From: Alteromonas sp. a30
GTDB taxonomy: Bacteria > Pseudomonadota > Gammaproteobacteria > Enterobacterales > Alteromonadaceae
Reading direction: 5' to 3'
DNA length: 64,000 nt
Assembly: GCF_026788005.1 (NCBI RefSeq)
Contig: NZ_JABEPE010000002.1
Span: 1 to 64,000 of the forward strand
Part shown: piece by piece, positions 11,127 to 20,024 of the stretch
How positions within the stretch are numbered: the first letter of the stretch is position 1
Layout of the letters: every line of letters starts with the position of its first letter
Notes under the pieces: model-generated
What the model was told of the DNA's origin: nothing
Seen by the model: the letters and a program-made list of their open reading frames with translations, nothing else
Database searches by the model: none
Translations under genes and position numbers: made by a program

Positions 11127-11178
11127 GGTGCGTTCCTATATTTGGTTTTGATTAAAGCTAAAAGTGCCAATCTCACTT

Positions 11179-11937
11179 TTAACCTTGGTTGATTTCAATT
11201 CGGCGTAACGCCCTTTGCATACGCGAGTCTTTCTGGTTGATTTCCAACAAAGTTTGCTCAATGTATGCCAAATGTTCATTACTGGCGTTTCTCGCCTGAC
11301 TCGGGTTGCGAGCAACAATCGCTGCTGCAATTTCTTCTCGTTGCTGGTGAATCTTTTTACATGCTTCTGGGGCTGTTTGGAGTAATCGCAAGTTGCCTTC
11401 GATATTTTCTTTAAGCAATGTCGACAAATTCCCCATCACATGAATTAACACCATGTTATGAGAGCCCTTTGCCATGCACATGTAGAACTCAGCCAAAGCC
11501 TGTGCCAACGCGGACAAATCGTCCTTTTGCACCTGTTTTTGAACACGTTCTAACGCAGTATTTAAATGCTTGTAATCGCTTTGTGTGCCTCGTAATGCTG
11601 CATAATAAGCAGCCATTCCTTCTAAAGCATGACGAAATTCTAGTAGGTCAAATTGCCCCTCTGGACGCGTTGCGACTAATTCCATCAAGGGGTCGGTTAC
11701 TTTCGGCGTGAGTTGGTTAGCAACATAAGTGCCGCCACCTTGCTTACGCATCAATAACCCCTTACTCACCAGCGTTTGAATCGCTTCACGCAGAGAAGGT
11801 CGAGAAACTTCAAATTGGGCGGCTAAATCACGTTCGGAAGGTAAGCGCTGCCCAGGCAATAACTTGCCTTCGATGAGCATGGTTTCAAGCTGCTCAGCAA
11901 TCACTTCCGCGAGTTTTCGTGTTTGTATTTGACCCAT
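11179..11937 (-). CDS. pdhR: Pyruvate-responsive GntR/FadR-family repressor PdhR
   Basis: A 252-residue transcriptional repressor that, in E. coli, releases its operator when pyruvate binds. N-terminal winged helix: LPGQRLPSERDLAAQFEVSR with the recognition segment SRPSLREAIQTL and wing KQGGGTYV. The C-terminal all-helical FCD effector domain contains EFRHALEGMAAYYAA. The frame extends up to 11979, but MGQIQTRKLAEV at 11937 fits the family start and has GAG six bases upstream. It is the first gene of pdhR-aceE-aceF-lpdA and very probably represses the whole operon and itself through the operator at 12017-12041. Confidence 0.95.
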   Translation of the reverse strand: MGQIQTRKLAEVIAEQLETMLIEGKLLPGQRLPSERDLAAQFEVSRPSLREAIQTLVSKGLLMRKQGGGTYVANQLTPKVTDPLMELVATRPEGQFDLLEFRHALEGMAAYYAALRGTQSDYKHLNTALERVQKQVQKDDLSALAQALAEFYMCMAKGSHNMVLIHVMGNLSTLLKENIEGNLRLLQTAPEACKKIHQQREEIAAAIVARNPSQARNASNEHLAYIEQTLLEINQKDSRMQRALRRIEINQG

Positions 11938-12310
11938 TTTTCTCAACTCAAGAATCCATAAAACGACACTAGTTAACACGCTTTACTTGATTTTAAATTG
12001 TGTTTTTCAGCATCTTGGTAAATTGGTAAGACCAATTTACCGCAAAAAGCATAGCCCAAGTTTCCCTTTAGGTAAACCCACTGACGGTTCTAATCGGGAT
12101 AATTTCATCTACCGGAACTCAGTAAAACTCATTGAATATGGGTACTCTGTGGCAATAAGGTTACAGATCTGACCAGTATAAATGCAGGGAAAGCTAACTG
12201 GAAAACTAGCTTTACAAAAGGAAATCAGGAAGAAAAAAGGTTAACGGCAGCAACCATACTCCAAAGACTGCCAACATAGACATATGGCAGCCTTCAAATA
12301 TCAGTGTTCA
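11938..12310. other. Non-coding stretch between ampE and pdhR
   Basis: This 373-bp stretch holds the PdhR operator (12017-12041) and the pdhR leader. Near the ampE end is a weak hairpin, CTGCCA (12268-12273) with TGGCAG (12285-12290); it has no clear T run on the minus strand. The E. coli aroP gene that sits here is absent. I see no convincing ORF. Confidence 0.7.
12017..12041 (-). promoter_or_regulatory. PdhR operator
   Basis: Perfect inverted repeat with 11-base arms, GGTAAATTGGT-AAG-ACCAATTTACC. It contains the E. coli PdhR consensus ATTGGTnnnACCAAT exactly. It is 80 bp upstream of the pdhR ATG, so binding near the promoter would give autoregulation and repression of aceEF-lpdA. I could not pick a clear -35/-10 pair around it. 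Confidence 0.9.
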
Positions 12311-13135
12311 TTAAATTAGCCAGCCACTTAGTGTAAGTAATGCGACGACAACTAACATCAGCATGACATTGCGCTTTGCTAATTTCAGCATTGTGCAAGG
12401 CTCTTCAGTGCAATCTTGAGCACCGACTTCTACCACTTCGGATGCTTTAGCTATTTTTGCAATTAAATCCGCAGCAGAAATTTTAGGATCAACAAGCGCT
12501 CGTCCCCAAATACCGAAGGCATCAGTAAAGTTGCCCACTAACATATAGCCTAAAGTCGTCAGTCGAACGGGGATCCAATCTAGCACATGCAGCACCGTAA
12601 AAATCTGCGCCGTCAGTGAATGATTGACCTGAACTAAACGAACAGCCATGTAACGAGCACTAATATAAAGCATTACTCCAGCGGGCCCTAAAGCAATAAA
12701 CCATAGTGCCACCGCCATGTAATGAGTGTAATTAATCCACGCAATATGTTGACCAAATGAACGCCCTGAATCCGGCTTATAACTTAATTCTTGGGCGTAA
12801 AGGTCACACGCTTCCATATCGCCTCGATTCGCGGCTTGAAGATACCCTTTAAAAGCGGTTCTGACATTCGGACACCCCGTCCCAATCATCAAAATGGCGG
12901 TACCCAAAAATAACTGAAATAGTACGTTTTCTACCTGTGTCTGCACCACAAACACCAACACAGCAGGGATAAATACAATGACATACATCATCAATACTGA
13001 GTGTCTTTGTTCAAATTTCAGTAAGCGAGAAATGGCAGAATAGTAAGGTGATAAGTAGGTTTCGTTTCGCCATAGGCGTGTCTTGGTTAGCATTCGTTCT
13101 AATGCGAAGACTAAAAGTAAGCTAAATAACGCCAT
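12311..13135 (-). CDS. ampE: Inner-membrane protein AmpE
   Basis: A 274-residue polytopic membrane protein of the AmpE/CobD-CbiB-like family, the usual partner gene of ampD. Its biochemical role is not settled; it has been linked to beta-lactamase induction signalling. Visible: N-terminal hydrophobic MALFSLLLVFALERML, several further membrane segments, and a hydrophobic C-terminal anchor. The frame is open to 13213 but the upstream part only overlaps ampD; ATG 13135 gives a 14-bp overlap with ampD and the standard family start. Translation is therefore probably coupled to ampD. Confidence 0.9.
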   Translation of the reverse strand: MALFSLLLVFALERMLTKTRLWRNETYLSPYYSAISRLLKFEQRHSVLMMYVIVFIPAVLVFVVQTQVENVLFQLFLGTAILMIGTGCPNVRTAFKGYLQAANRGDMEACDLYAQELSYKPDSGRSFGQHIAWINYTHYMAVALWFIALGPAGVMLYISARYMAVRLVQVNHSLTAQIFTVLHVLDWIPVRLTTLGYMLVGNFTDAFGIWGRALVDPKISAADLIAKIAKASEVVEVGAQDCTEEPCTMLKLAKRNVMLMLVVVALLTLSGWLI

Positions 13136-13691
13136 GATTTTTCCTGTAGTTAACCAGCTGACAGCGATAACGACACCAATCGAAGGCAACACCCGGATCG
13201 GTTTTTCGCCCAAACGCTATATCGTTGTGACCAACAATGCGGCCTAAAGAAATCTCGGGGTAGTGTTGCATAATTGTACTGCTTAAGGCTATCAGCTTTT
13301 GGTACTGTGCATCAGTATAAGGCTCAACATCCGTGCCCTCCATTTCGATTCCAATACTATAGTCATTGCAGTTTTCACGTCCTTGGAACGTTGATACTCC
13401 TGCGTGCCAAGCACGGTCATTGAAATTGACAAACTGCACAATTTCACCGCTGCGGCGAATCAAACAATGTGCAGACACTTGCAAATGCGAGATTTCCTGA
13501 AAAAACGGATGTTCATCGGCATTTAGTTTGCCAGTAAATAAATCATGAATATAAGGTCCACCAAATTGGCCCGGAGGAAGTGAAATATTATGTATGACTA
13601 ATAGATTTGGCGCCTGACCTAGCGGCCTTTGGTTGTAAAAAGGCGATTCAACAAAGCAATCATCACCAAGTTTACCTTGGATAATATCCAC
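13122..13691 (-). CDS. ampD: 1,6-anhydro-N-acetylmuramyl-L-alanine amidase AmpD
   Basis: A 189-residue cytoplasmic zinc amidase that cuts the stem peptide from anhydro-muropeptides during cell-wall recycling. In beta-lactamase-inducible species this lowers the inducer level. The N-acetylmuramoyl-L-alanine amidase (amidase_2) fold shows zinc ligands His34 (VIHN), His155 (GHND) and Asp165 (KTDPG), and the catalytic Glu116 (GIEMEG). It starts with GTG at 13691, with GGGGGT just upstream. It is followed by ampE with overlap and divergent from the aspartic protease gene. No ampC or ampR is visible here; an AmpG-type importer lies at 56194. Confidence 0.96.
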   Translation of the reverse strand: MDIIQGKLGDDCFVESPFYNQRPLGQAPNLLVIHNISLPPGQFGGPYIHDLFTGKLNADEHPFFQEISHLQVSAHCLIRRSGEIVQFVNFNDRAWHAGVSTFQGRENCNDYSIGIEMEGTDVEPYTDAQYQKLIALSSTIMQHYPEISLGRIVGHNDIAFGRKTDPGVAFDWCRYRCQLVNYRKNHGVI

Positions 13692-13800
13692 TCAACCCCC
13701 ATTATATTCAGCTAAAATATGAACTTAGCTGCCAGTGTAATACACTTCTAAATCAAACAACACTCGCAACAAACACTTATCATTAAGAGCGCAATACGTT

Positions 13801-14343
13801 ATGCAAGAGCCCCAGTCACCAGAATCAAATAATCAGCACAATAAAACGGGAAAGTGGATGTTTGCTCTTGCGTGGATCGCTGCTTTATTGCTGGTAACGA
13901 TCTGGTTTGACGACTTGCTCATGGAGCGAATTAACCCAAACGCTGAGCCACAAAGTTATCGCTCATCTTCCGGTGTAGAGGTGCGATTAAAACAAAACAT
14001 GATGGGACATTATGTGGTGACTGGGAGCATCAATGGGCGAAAAGTCGTATTCTTACTAGATACAGGCGCGACAAGTGTGTCCATTCCTGCACATCTTACT
14101 GACGAACTCGGTTTAATTCCCGGTATGCAAGGACGCGCGCAAACCGCCAATGGCATCGTAACAGTATTCAACACCCGAATTAGCGAACTCACCCTAGGCG
14201 ACATTACGCTCAATGATGTTTCTGGCACATTAAATCCCGGAATGAAAAGTGATGAGATCTTATTAGGCATGAGCGCATTAAAAGATTTAGAATTCACCCA
14301 AAAAGATGGCTGGTTAGTGTTGAGAGATACCCGTTTCAACTAG
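13801..14343 (+). CDS. Membrane-anchored retropepsin-like aspartic protease (TIGR02281-type)
   Basis: A 180-residue protein with one N-terminal membrane segment (about 18-35) and a periplasmic retropepsin-like domain. The catalytic motif is LLDTGATSVSIP, and the second conserved segment is ILLGMSALKDLEF. Such single-domain aspartyl proteases normally act as dimers. The same family is often found beside ampD/nadC in gammaproteobacteria; the substrate is not known. It starts with ATG at 13801, 109 bp from the divergent ampD, and is followed by nadC after 79 bp. Confidence 0.85.
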   Translation: MQEPQSPESNNQHNKTGKWMFALAWIAALLLVTIWFDDLLMERINPNAEPQSYRSSSGVEVRLKQNMMGHYVVTGSINGRKVVFLLDTGATSVSIPAHLTDELGLIPGMQGRAQTANGIVTVFNTRISELTLGDITLNDVSGTLNPGMKSDEILLGMSALKDLEFTQKDGWLVLRDTRFN

Positions 14344-14422
14344 GCAACACAGTATTGATTAACGCAACATAGACTCCCATCAATTTAACCTGACGACGAC
14401 CCAAAAGAAGTAAGCAGATCAA

Positions 14423-15307
14423 ATGACACAAAGCACATTTACCCAACCAGTGCCTTTCGAAGCGCTATTGAAAAAAGAAATTCAGCAATCCGTGAAGTAC
14501 GCTATAGATGAAGACTTAGGTGGATTGTCGCCAAACGAGGGGGATGTTACAGCAAACCTTATTCCCGCAAACAATCAACTTGTTGCCGATCTAATCACTC
14601 GCGAACACTGTGTTTTTGTTGGTCAAGCATGGGTGGAGGCGGTATTCAAACACATTGATAGTCAGGTAGTGATTCAATGGTTTGCTCAAGATGGCGATAC
14701 GTTGCAACCCAATGATCGTATTTGCACACTCGAAGGCAATGCCCGCAGCATTCTCACAGGCGAGCGCACTGCAATGAACTTTGTGCAAACGTTATCGGCA
14801 ACTGCAACCCAAGTAAGTCGCTATGTCGCCCTATTAAAAGGTAGCCAAACACGGTTATTGGATACACGTAAAACGATTCCCGGATTACGTTATGCACAGA
14901 AGTACGCTGTCACTTGTGGTGGAGGCTTTAATCATAGAATTGGCTTGTTTGATGCGTATCTCATTAAAGAAAATCATATTATGGCGTGCGGATCGATTGA
15001 AGCAGCAGTGCACACGGCAAAAAGCCAGCACCCAGAAAAAACCGTAGAAGTAGAAGTTGAGAATTTACAAGAATTTAGCCAAGCATTAGAGGCTGGCGCA
15101 GACGTAACTATGCTCGACAACTTCAGCTATGAAGATGTGGAAAAAGCAGTACAAATTAATCAGGGCAGAGCAAAGTTAGAGGTATCAGGGAATATAACCA
15201 ATGAACACCTTACCTCTTTGTCAAAACTCGGTGTTGATTACATTTCTTCTGGTGCAATTACCAAACACATACACGCTATTGACCTATCATTAAGAGTCAG
15301 AAAATAG
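14423..15307 (+). CDS. nadC: Quinolinate phosphoribosyltransferase (decarboxylating)
   Basis: A 294-residue enzyme converting quinolinate and PRPP to nicotinate mononucleotide, CO2 and pyrophosphate in de novo NAD synthesis. Family motifs: LTGERTAMNFVQ, DTRKTIPGLR, the substrate-binding KYAVTCGGGFNHR, KENHI, VEVEVENLQE, TMLDNF and VSGNI. Length is normal. It is probably co-transcribed with the protease gene upstream. It sits next to the pilin gene, as nadC sits next to ppdD in E. coli. The ribosome binding site is weak. Confidence 0.97.
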   Translation: MTQSTFTQPVPFEALLKKEIQQSVKYAIDEDLGGLSPNEGDVTANLIPANNQLVADLITREHCVFVGQAWVEAVFKHIDSQVVIQWFAQDGDTLQPNDRICTLEGNARSILTGERTAMNFVQTLSATATQVSRYVALLKGSQTRLLDTRKTIPGLRYAQKYAVTCGGGFNHRIGLFDAYLIKENHIMACGSIEAAVHTAKSQHPEKTVEVEVENLQEFSQALEAGADVTMLDNFSYEDVEKAVQINQGRAKLEVSGNITNEHLTSLSKLGVDYISSGAITKHIHAIDLSLRVRK

Positions 15308-15637
15308 AAAAACACACCTTTTACCTTTGCGCGCTACCTATGACGGTAGCGCCTTCAAGAATGAAGTTTTATATATAAGCATACAATCTCCATACGCAAA
15401 CTGTGAATTAGTTCACGAACCCATCCCCCTCTCGCCATGAATCGAGAAACTTTAGTTTCAAACGCCTACTTACGTATTTCAAAGCATACTTTCCAGAGGA
15501 CTTTTGACTCATATACTGCAACTGAGACTAACAACCAAATCGACTGGAGCTAACCGCATTATTGGCTATAGTCATAACAATCAGATTGATTAATAAGTAA
15601 ACATTCCTAAATCGAATGAGCTTTGGAGAAACAAGAC
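15308..15637. other. nadC-pilA intergenic stretch with a hairpin
   Basis: A 330-bp stretch. A perfect 8-bp stem GCGCTACC/GGTAGCGC with a 6-base loop lies at 15331-15352, shortly after nadC. It has no T run, so it may be a weak terminator or an mRNA-end hairpin. The rest is the pilA leader. I searched for a sigma-54 site (GG-N10-GC) as used by many pilA genes and found none. No convincing sigma-70 pair or ORF stands out. Confidence 0.55.
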
Positions 15638-16051
15638 ATGAAACAACAAAACAACAAAGGTTTTACGCTTATCGAACTAATGATTGTCGTTGCAATCATT
15701 GGTATTTTGGCAGCAATTGCATTACCTGCTTATCAAGGCTACACACAACGAGCCGGATTCTCTGAGGTGGTAAATGCAACCGCAAGCGCCAAAACACAGG
15801 TTGAAACTTGTGTACAAGTCACTGGCACAATTGCGAACTGTAACGCGGGTCAAAATGGTATTCCTGCAACAGTAGCTGCTGCCGCTAACATTGCAGGTGT
15901 AGACACAGTCGCTGGTGTCATCACCGCCACAGCGCCAACGGGTGAGTTTGGTGACTCAACTTATATTTTAACGCCAAACCTAAACGCAGCAGGCAACCAA
16001 GTTGTTTCATGGACTGTCGGCGGCACTTGCCAAGCAGCACAGCTTTGCTAG
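15638..16051 (+). CDS. pilA: Type IV major pilin (PilA/PpdD-like)
   Basis: A 137-residue prepilin with the classic type III signal: short basic leader MKQQNNKG, cleavage before Phe, then [18 protein letters not shown] with the invariant Glu5 of the mature protein. The C-terminal globular part carries four cysteines; the last pair (GTCQAAQLC) would form the usual disulfide loop. The ATG at 15638 has GGAGAAAC upstream; the frame begins with a TTG 15 bases earlier. Its terminator (16084-16108) makes a high-level single-gene transcript likely. PilC and PilD follow, but the ATPase gene pilB does not. Confidence 0.95.
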   Translation: MKQQNNKGFTLIELMIVVAIIGILAAIALPAYQGYTQRAGFSEVVNATASAKTQVETCVQVTGTIANCNAGQNGIPATVAAAANIAGVDTVAGVITATAPTGEFGDSTYILTPNLNAAGNQVVSWTVGGTCQAAQLC

Positions 16052-16083
16052 TGCTTAGCTAAGAATTGTCCCCCTCGAAGCCA

Positions 16084-16108
16084 AGCCCAGTTTTGTTCTG
16101 GGCTTTTA
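16084..16108 (+). terminator. Rho-independent terminator after pilA
   Basis: Stem AGCCCAG/CTGGGCT with a 7-base loop, then TTTATC. It lies 33 bp past the pilA stop and 20 bp before pilC, so it would reduce read-through from the pilin gene into pilC. Confidence 0.85.
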
Positions 16109-16128
16109 TCGTTTAATTTCTTTATTGA

Positions 16129-17361
16129 ATGACTGACAACATCATGGCGAATACCGAACAAACCTTGGAAATTTTTAACTGGGTAGGCAAAACCCGAGAA
16201 GGGCAAACCGTAAAAGGTGAACTAACTGGTGAATCAATCAGTGATGTTAAAAATTTACTAAGACGAAAAGGGATTTCTGCCACGAAAGTGCGAAAACAAG
16301 CAAAACCTTTATTCGGCACGGGACAGAAAGTAGAGGTTGCTGATATATGTGTTATTTCTCGGCAAATTGCTACCATGCTCAGTGCGGGCGTTTCGCTCAT
16401 TCAAACGATCGATATGATAGGACAAGGTCATGCCAAACAACCAATGCGAAAGCTGCTTGGTGACATTGGTAATGAAGTCAAATCGGGAAACCCACTTTCA
16501 CAGGCCCTACGAAAACATCGAGAACATTTCGACGATTTGTACTGTGATTTGGTACAAACCGGTGAACAATCTGGTGCGCTTGAAACCATTTACGACAGAA
16601 TCGCGACTTATAAAGAAAAAGCAGAAGCGCTTAAATCAAAAATTAAGAAAGCGATGTTTTACCCAATTGCGGTGCTCGTTGTGGCATTTGTCGTTACCGC
16701 TATTCTACTCATTTTTGTGGTTCCTCAATTTGAAGACATCTTCAAAAGTGTTGGTGCGGAACTACCCGCATTTACCCAGATGGTGCTTAACATCTCACGT
16801 TTTATACAAGATTACGGTATTTTCATCGCCATTGGACTTGTTGCCTTTACCCTATTTTTTAGACGCACTTACAAACGCTCCCTAAAATTAAGAGACAATA
16901 TCGATAAAAAAGTCCTACGAATTCCAGTGATTGGTGAAATCTTGAAAAAAGCGGCTATCGCTCGTTACACAAGAACGCTTTCCACAACTTTCGCAGCAGG
17001 TGTACCGCTCATTGAAGCCCTAGATTCAGCCGCAGGCGCATCCGGCAACGCCGTATTTCGAGATGCCATTCTTTTTATTAAACATGAAGTTGCTGGCGGT
17101 TTGCCCATGCATGTCGCCATGAGAGCGACTAATGTTTTCCCAGATATGGTGACGCAAATGGTTGCTATTGGGGAAGAATCTGGCTCTGTGGATGCGATGC
17201 TCGACAAAGTTGCCAATATCTATGAACGAGAAGTGGATGATATGGTGGATGGGCTTACCTCCTTACTTGAACCAATGATTATGGCTGTATTAGGCGTTAT
17301 TATCGGCGGCCTTATTGTTGCAATGTATTTACCTATTTTCCAAATGGGAATGGTGGTATAA
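16129..17361 (+). CDS. pilC: Type IV pilus inner-membrane platform protein PilC
   Basis: A 410-residue T2SS GspF/PilC-family platform protein that couples the cytoplasmic motor ATPase to pilin assembly. Two repeated T2SSF domains are visible: the first around VISRQIATMLSAGVSLIQT, the second around ARYTRTLSTTFAAGVPLIEA. Hydrophobic segments include FYPIAVLVVAFVVTAILLIF and the C-terminal MIMAVLGVIIGGLIVAMYL. Two ATGs are possible (16129, and 16144 giving MANTEQTLE), neither with a good ribosome binding site. The motor ATPase PilB, usually encoded just before pilC, is missing here and must be encoded elsewhere if the pilus works. Confidence 0.95.
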   Translation: MTDNIMANTEQTLEIFNWVGKTREGQTVKGELTGESISDVKNLLRRKGISATKVRKQAKPLFGTGQKVEVADICVISRQIATMLSAGVSLIQTIDMIGQGHAKQPMRKLLGDIGNEVKSGNPLSQALRKHREHFDDLYCDLVQTGEQSGALETIYDRIATYKEKAEALKSKIKKAMFYPIAVLVVAFVVTAILLIFVVPQFEDIFKSVGAELPAFTQMVLNISRFIQDYGIFIAIGLVAFTLFFRRTYKRSLKLRDNIDKKVLRIPVIGEILKKAAIARYTRTLSTTFAAGVPLIEALDSAAGASGNAVFRDAILFIKHEVAGGLPMHVAMRATNVFPDMVTQMVAIGEESGSVDAMLDKVANIYEREVDDMVDGLTSLLEPMIMAVLGVIIGGLIVAMYLPIFQMGMVV

Positions 17362-17421
17362 CACCTCGAATTCTGGCAAAGTCAGCTCACAAATATAACT
17401 TAAAATAAATTATCCCTTCTT

Positions 17422-18303
17422 ATGTTTCACATTTTTGAACTGTTTTCCCTGTACCCAACCTTTTTCTACACCATCACATTTATTATCAGCTTGATGATTG
17501 GTAGCTTCTTAAATGTTGTCATTCATCGATTACCTATCATGATGGAAAAAAACTGGAAGGCAGAATTTAATAGCTACTTTGATAATGATGACTCAACATC
17601 GTCCAATACAGAGCCCGCTTTTAACCTCGCCACCCCCGGCTCAACCTGCCCTAAATGTGGTCATAAAATAAAAGCTTGGGAAAACATTCCTTTGATTAGC
17701 TGGTTAATTCAGCGGGGAAAATGCACTTCATGCAGAGCCGCCATTTCTGCGCGCTATCCGTTAGTTGAGCTACTCACAGGGTTACTATCACTTGTCATCG
17801 CTTTTCATTTTGGGCCAACCTATGCTTGCCTTGCCGCCCTGATTCTTACTTGGTCACTTATCGCTTTAACCTTTATTGATGCCGATACCATGCTACTACC
17901 AGACCAAATCACACTACCTTTGTTGTGGTTAGGTCTGCTGATAAGCATCGACTCAATTTTTGTTACGCCAACAGAGGCTATTATTGGTGCAACGGCTGGC
18001 TATTTAGTCTTATGGTCGCTTTTCTGGGGGTTTAAATTACTAACGGGAAAAGAAGGCATGGGATATGGAGATTTCAAACTGCTAGCGGCATTAGGCGCTT
18101 GGGTAGGATGGCAGCATTTAGCCATTATTGTCATTCTATCTTCTTTCGTTGGGGCAATACTTGGCATTATCATTCTGAGTATTAAAGGCAAAGATAAAAA
18201 CATTCCAATACCGTTTGGTCCTTATTTAGCCATTGCTGGCTGGCTAACATTTTTATACGGAGATTGGATTGCACAGCAATATTGGGGATACGTTTTAGGA
18301 TGA
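17422..18303 (+). CDS. pilD: Prepilin leader peptidase / N-methyltransferase
   Basis: A 293-residue inner-membrane aspartyl protease that removes the leader of PilA-type prepilins and methylates the new N-terminal Phe. Visible: N-terminal membrane helix with GSFLNVVIHRLP, two zinc-type CxxC pairs (CPKCGHKI and CTSCRA), and the two catalytic aspartates in LTFIDADTMLLPD and GYGDFKL. About seven membrane segments. Its TGA overlaps the coaE start by four bases, so the two are translationally coupled. Confidence 0.97.
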   Translation: MFHIFELFSLYPTFFYTITFIISLMIGSFLNVVIHRLPIMMEKNWKAEFNSYFDNDDSTSSNTEPAFNLATPGSTCPKCGHKIKAWENIPLISWLIQRGKCTSCRAAISARYPLVELLTGLLSLVIAFHFGPTYACLAALILTWSLIALTFIDADTMLLPDQITLPLLWLGLLISIDSIFVTPTEAIIGATAGYLVLWSLFWGFKLLTGKEGMGYGDFKLLAALGAWVGWQHLAIIVILSSFVGAILGIIILSIKGKDKNIPIPFGPYLAIAGWLTFLYGDWIAQQYWGYVLG

Positions 18304-18914
18304 GTGAATTTGTTGTTGGATTAACAGGTGGTATCGGCAGTGGAAAAAGTAGCGTAGCGTCACTTTTTGCTGATTTAGGCATTGATGTTATTGATGCCGA
18401 TGTGGTCGCAAGAGAAGTCGTAGCGAAAGGCTCTGATGCATTGGCAAAAATAACAGCACACTTTGGAAGCGAAGTCCTAACACCAGAAGGAGAACTCGAT
18501 AGAAAGGCGTTGCGCGAAATTGTTTTCTCTCAGTCCGAGGCAAAGCAATGGCTCAATAACCTACTTCACCCCCGCATTCGTGAAGGTATGGTTGAACAGG
18601 CTAAAGCAGCGACATCACCATACTGCATTATTGAAATTCCACTATTAGTAGAAAATAAGCTGCAACACCTTGTTGATAAAATTCTGGTGGTCGACTGTCA
18701 AGAGAAACAGCAACTCACTCGTACCCAAAGTCGCGACCAAGCGCATGAAGCGCAGATTAAAAACATTATGAAATCGCAATGTTCTCGGCAGGAAAGACTA
18801 CGCTATGCTGATGATATTATAGACAACAGCGGGGACTTTGATGCTTTAAAAGCTAACGTGCAGCAATTACATCAAGGATATCTATTGCAAAGTCATGACA
18901 AGTCGTCAAAATGA
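18300..18914 (+). CDS. coaE: Dephospho-CoA kinase
   Basis: A 204-residue P-loop kinase for the last step of coenzyme A synthesis, the ATP-dependent 3'-phosphorylation of dephospho-CoA. N-terminal Walker A is GLTGGIGSGKSS; DADVVAREVV and the substrate motif IIEIPLLVE follow. The frame extends upstream into pilD, but MSEFVVGLTGG at 18300 overlaps the pilD stop (ATGA) and is the family start. The same pilD-coaE-zapD-yacG order occurs in many gammaproteobacteria. Confidence 0.97.
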   Translation: MSEFVVGLTGGIGSGKSSVASLFADLGIDVIDADVVAREVVAKGSDALAKITAHFGSEVLTPEGELDRKALREIVFSQSEAKQWLNNLLHPRIREGMVEQAKAATSPYCIIEIPLLVENKLQHLVDKILVVDCQEKQQLTRTQSRDQAHEAQIKNIMKSQCSRQERLRYADDIIDNSGDFDALKANVQQLHQGYLLQSHDKSSK

Positions 18915-19013
18915 CAGGATAATTCAGCTAAAGTAATGTAACGTTATTACTTAGTGAATATAAACTAAAGCAAATGGCTAGCACACCTCCTTGAAGTTGA
19001 CACAGAGAAAGTA

Positions 19014-19766
19014 ATGAGCAATACGGTTTACGAATTTCCGTTGAATGAAAAGGTACGCACCTACCTAAGATTGGAGCAACTTTTCAAACAACTCGATTAC
19101 GCACAAAACTGCTCCGAGGATTGGCAGTTCATTAGCTTTTTTGACTGTTTTTTTACTCTGCTTGACCTCTTAGAACGCATTGATATTCGCACCGATATTC
19201 TCAAAGATATTGAAGCTCACAAAAAGAACCTACAACACTGGTCGAAACACCCTAAAATTGATCAGGAAGCTCTAAGCCAAGCAATGAATAAAATCATCGA
19301 GCTTCGGGAAAAATTGAAAAATAGCAATAAGATTGGCACCAAGTTAAAAGATGATCGTTTTTTAAGCTCTATTCGCCAACGTTTTTCCATCCCCGGTGCA
19401 ACTTGTAGCTTTGATCTTCCTAATTTACACTTTTGGTTGAAACAGCCAGAAGAAAAAGTTCAACACGATATGAAACGTTGGGTAGGAGAGTTCGCACTCA
19501 TTCACCAAGCGATCGACATTACGCTGTCTTTCTTAAGAGAGCGAGGACGCTTTGAAACGGTAACAGCAACCAATGGCTTTTATCAGGGTGTAGCCGACGA
19601 TAAAAATGATCTCATTCGTGTATTTTGTGCTTATAACCATAACTACTATCCAACATTAAGTGGTAACAAATACCGCTACGCCATCCGCTTCATGTTTTTT
19701 GAGGCTGATTCATCGGGGAAAGTGGCAGTTGATTATGACACCGAATTTAAATTAGCTTGTTGCTAG
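19014..19766 (+). CDS. zapD: Cell division protein ZapD
   Basis: A 250-residue cytoplasmic protein of the ZapD (YacF/DUF1342) family that crosslinks FtsZ protofilaments and binds the FtsZ C-terminal peptide. The start MSNTVYEFPLNEKVRTYLRLE is typical, and the length is close to E. coli ZapD (247). The C-terminal beta-rich half includes FYQGVADD and YRYAIRFMFF. It starts with ATG at 19014, 99 bp after coaE, and is followed by yacG at 31 bp. Its partner FtsZ is encoded in the same window at 26579. Confidence 0.95.
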   Translation: MSNTVYEFPLNEKVRTYLRLEQLFKQLDYAQNCSEDWQFISFFDCFFTLLDLLERIDIRTDILKDIEAHKKNLQHWSKHPKIDQEALSQAMNKIIELREKLKNSNKIGTKLKDDRFLSSIRQRFSIPGATCSFDLPNLHFWLKQPEEKVQHDMKRWVGEFALIHQAIDITLSFLRERGRFETVTATNGFYQGVADDKNDLIRVFCAYNHNYYPTLSGNKYRYAIRFMFFEADSSGKVAVDYDTEFKLACC

Positions 19767-19797
19767 CCTCCCCCCAATTCGTTAAGACTGATATTTT

Positions 19798-20019
19798 ATG
19801 AAAGTTGATTGCCCCCAGTGCCATAAATCTATTGAGTGGGATTCCAGTAACCCATATCGCCCTTTTTGTAGTAAACGCTGCCAGCTTATTGATTTAGGAG
19901 AATGGACCTCAGAGAGCCATGCAATTCCACTAAAAGATGAACAAAGCGAGATCTTGCTTGATCCTGAAAGTGTTGAAGAAATGCTCAGCCAGATGCCTGA
20001 TGATTTTTTCAAAGAGTAA
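19798..20019 (+). CDS. yacG: DNA gyrase inhibitor YacG (zinc protein)
   Basis: A 73-residue zinc protein. The Cys4 site is complete: CPQC near the N-terminus and CSKRC in [16 protein letters not shown]. coli YacG binds the GyrB C-terminal region and blocks DNA binding by gyrase. The C-terminal tail is acidic. It is the last gene of the plus-strand block and ends five bases from the stop of the converging membrane-protein gene. Confidence 0.93.
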   Translation: MKVDCPQCHKSIEWDSSNPYRPFCSKRCQLIDLGEWTSESHAIPLKDEQSEILLDPESVEEMLSQMPDDFFKE

Positions 20020-20024
20020 GCGCG

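Noticed and set aside
15353-15637. Sigma-54 promoter for pilA
   Set aside because: Candidate TGGAGCTAACCGC has only eight bases between GG and GC instead of ten; no other match.
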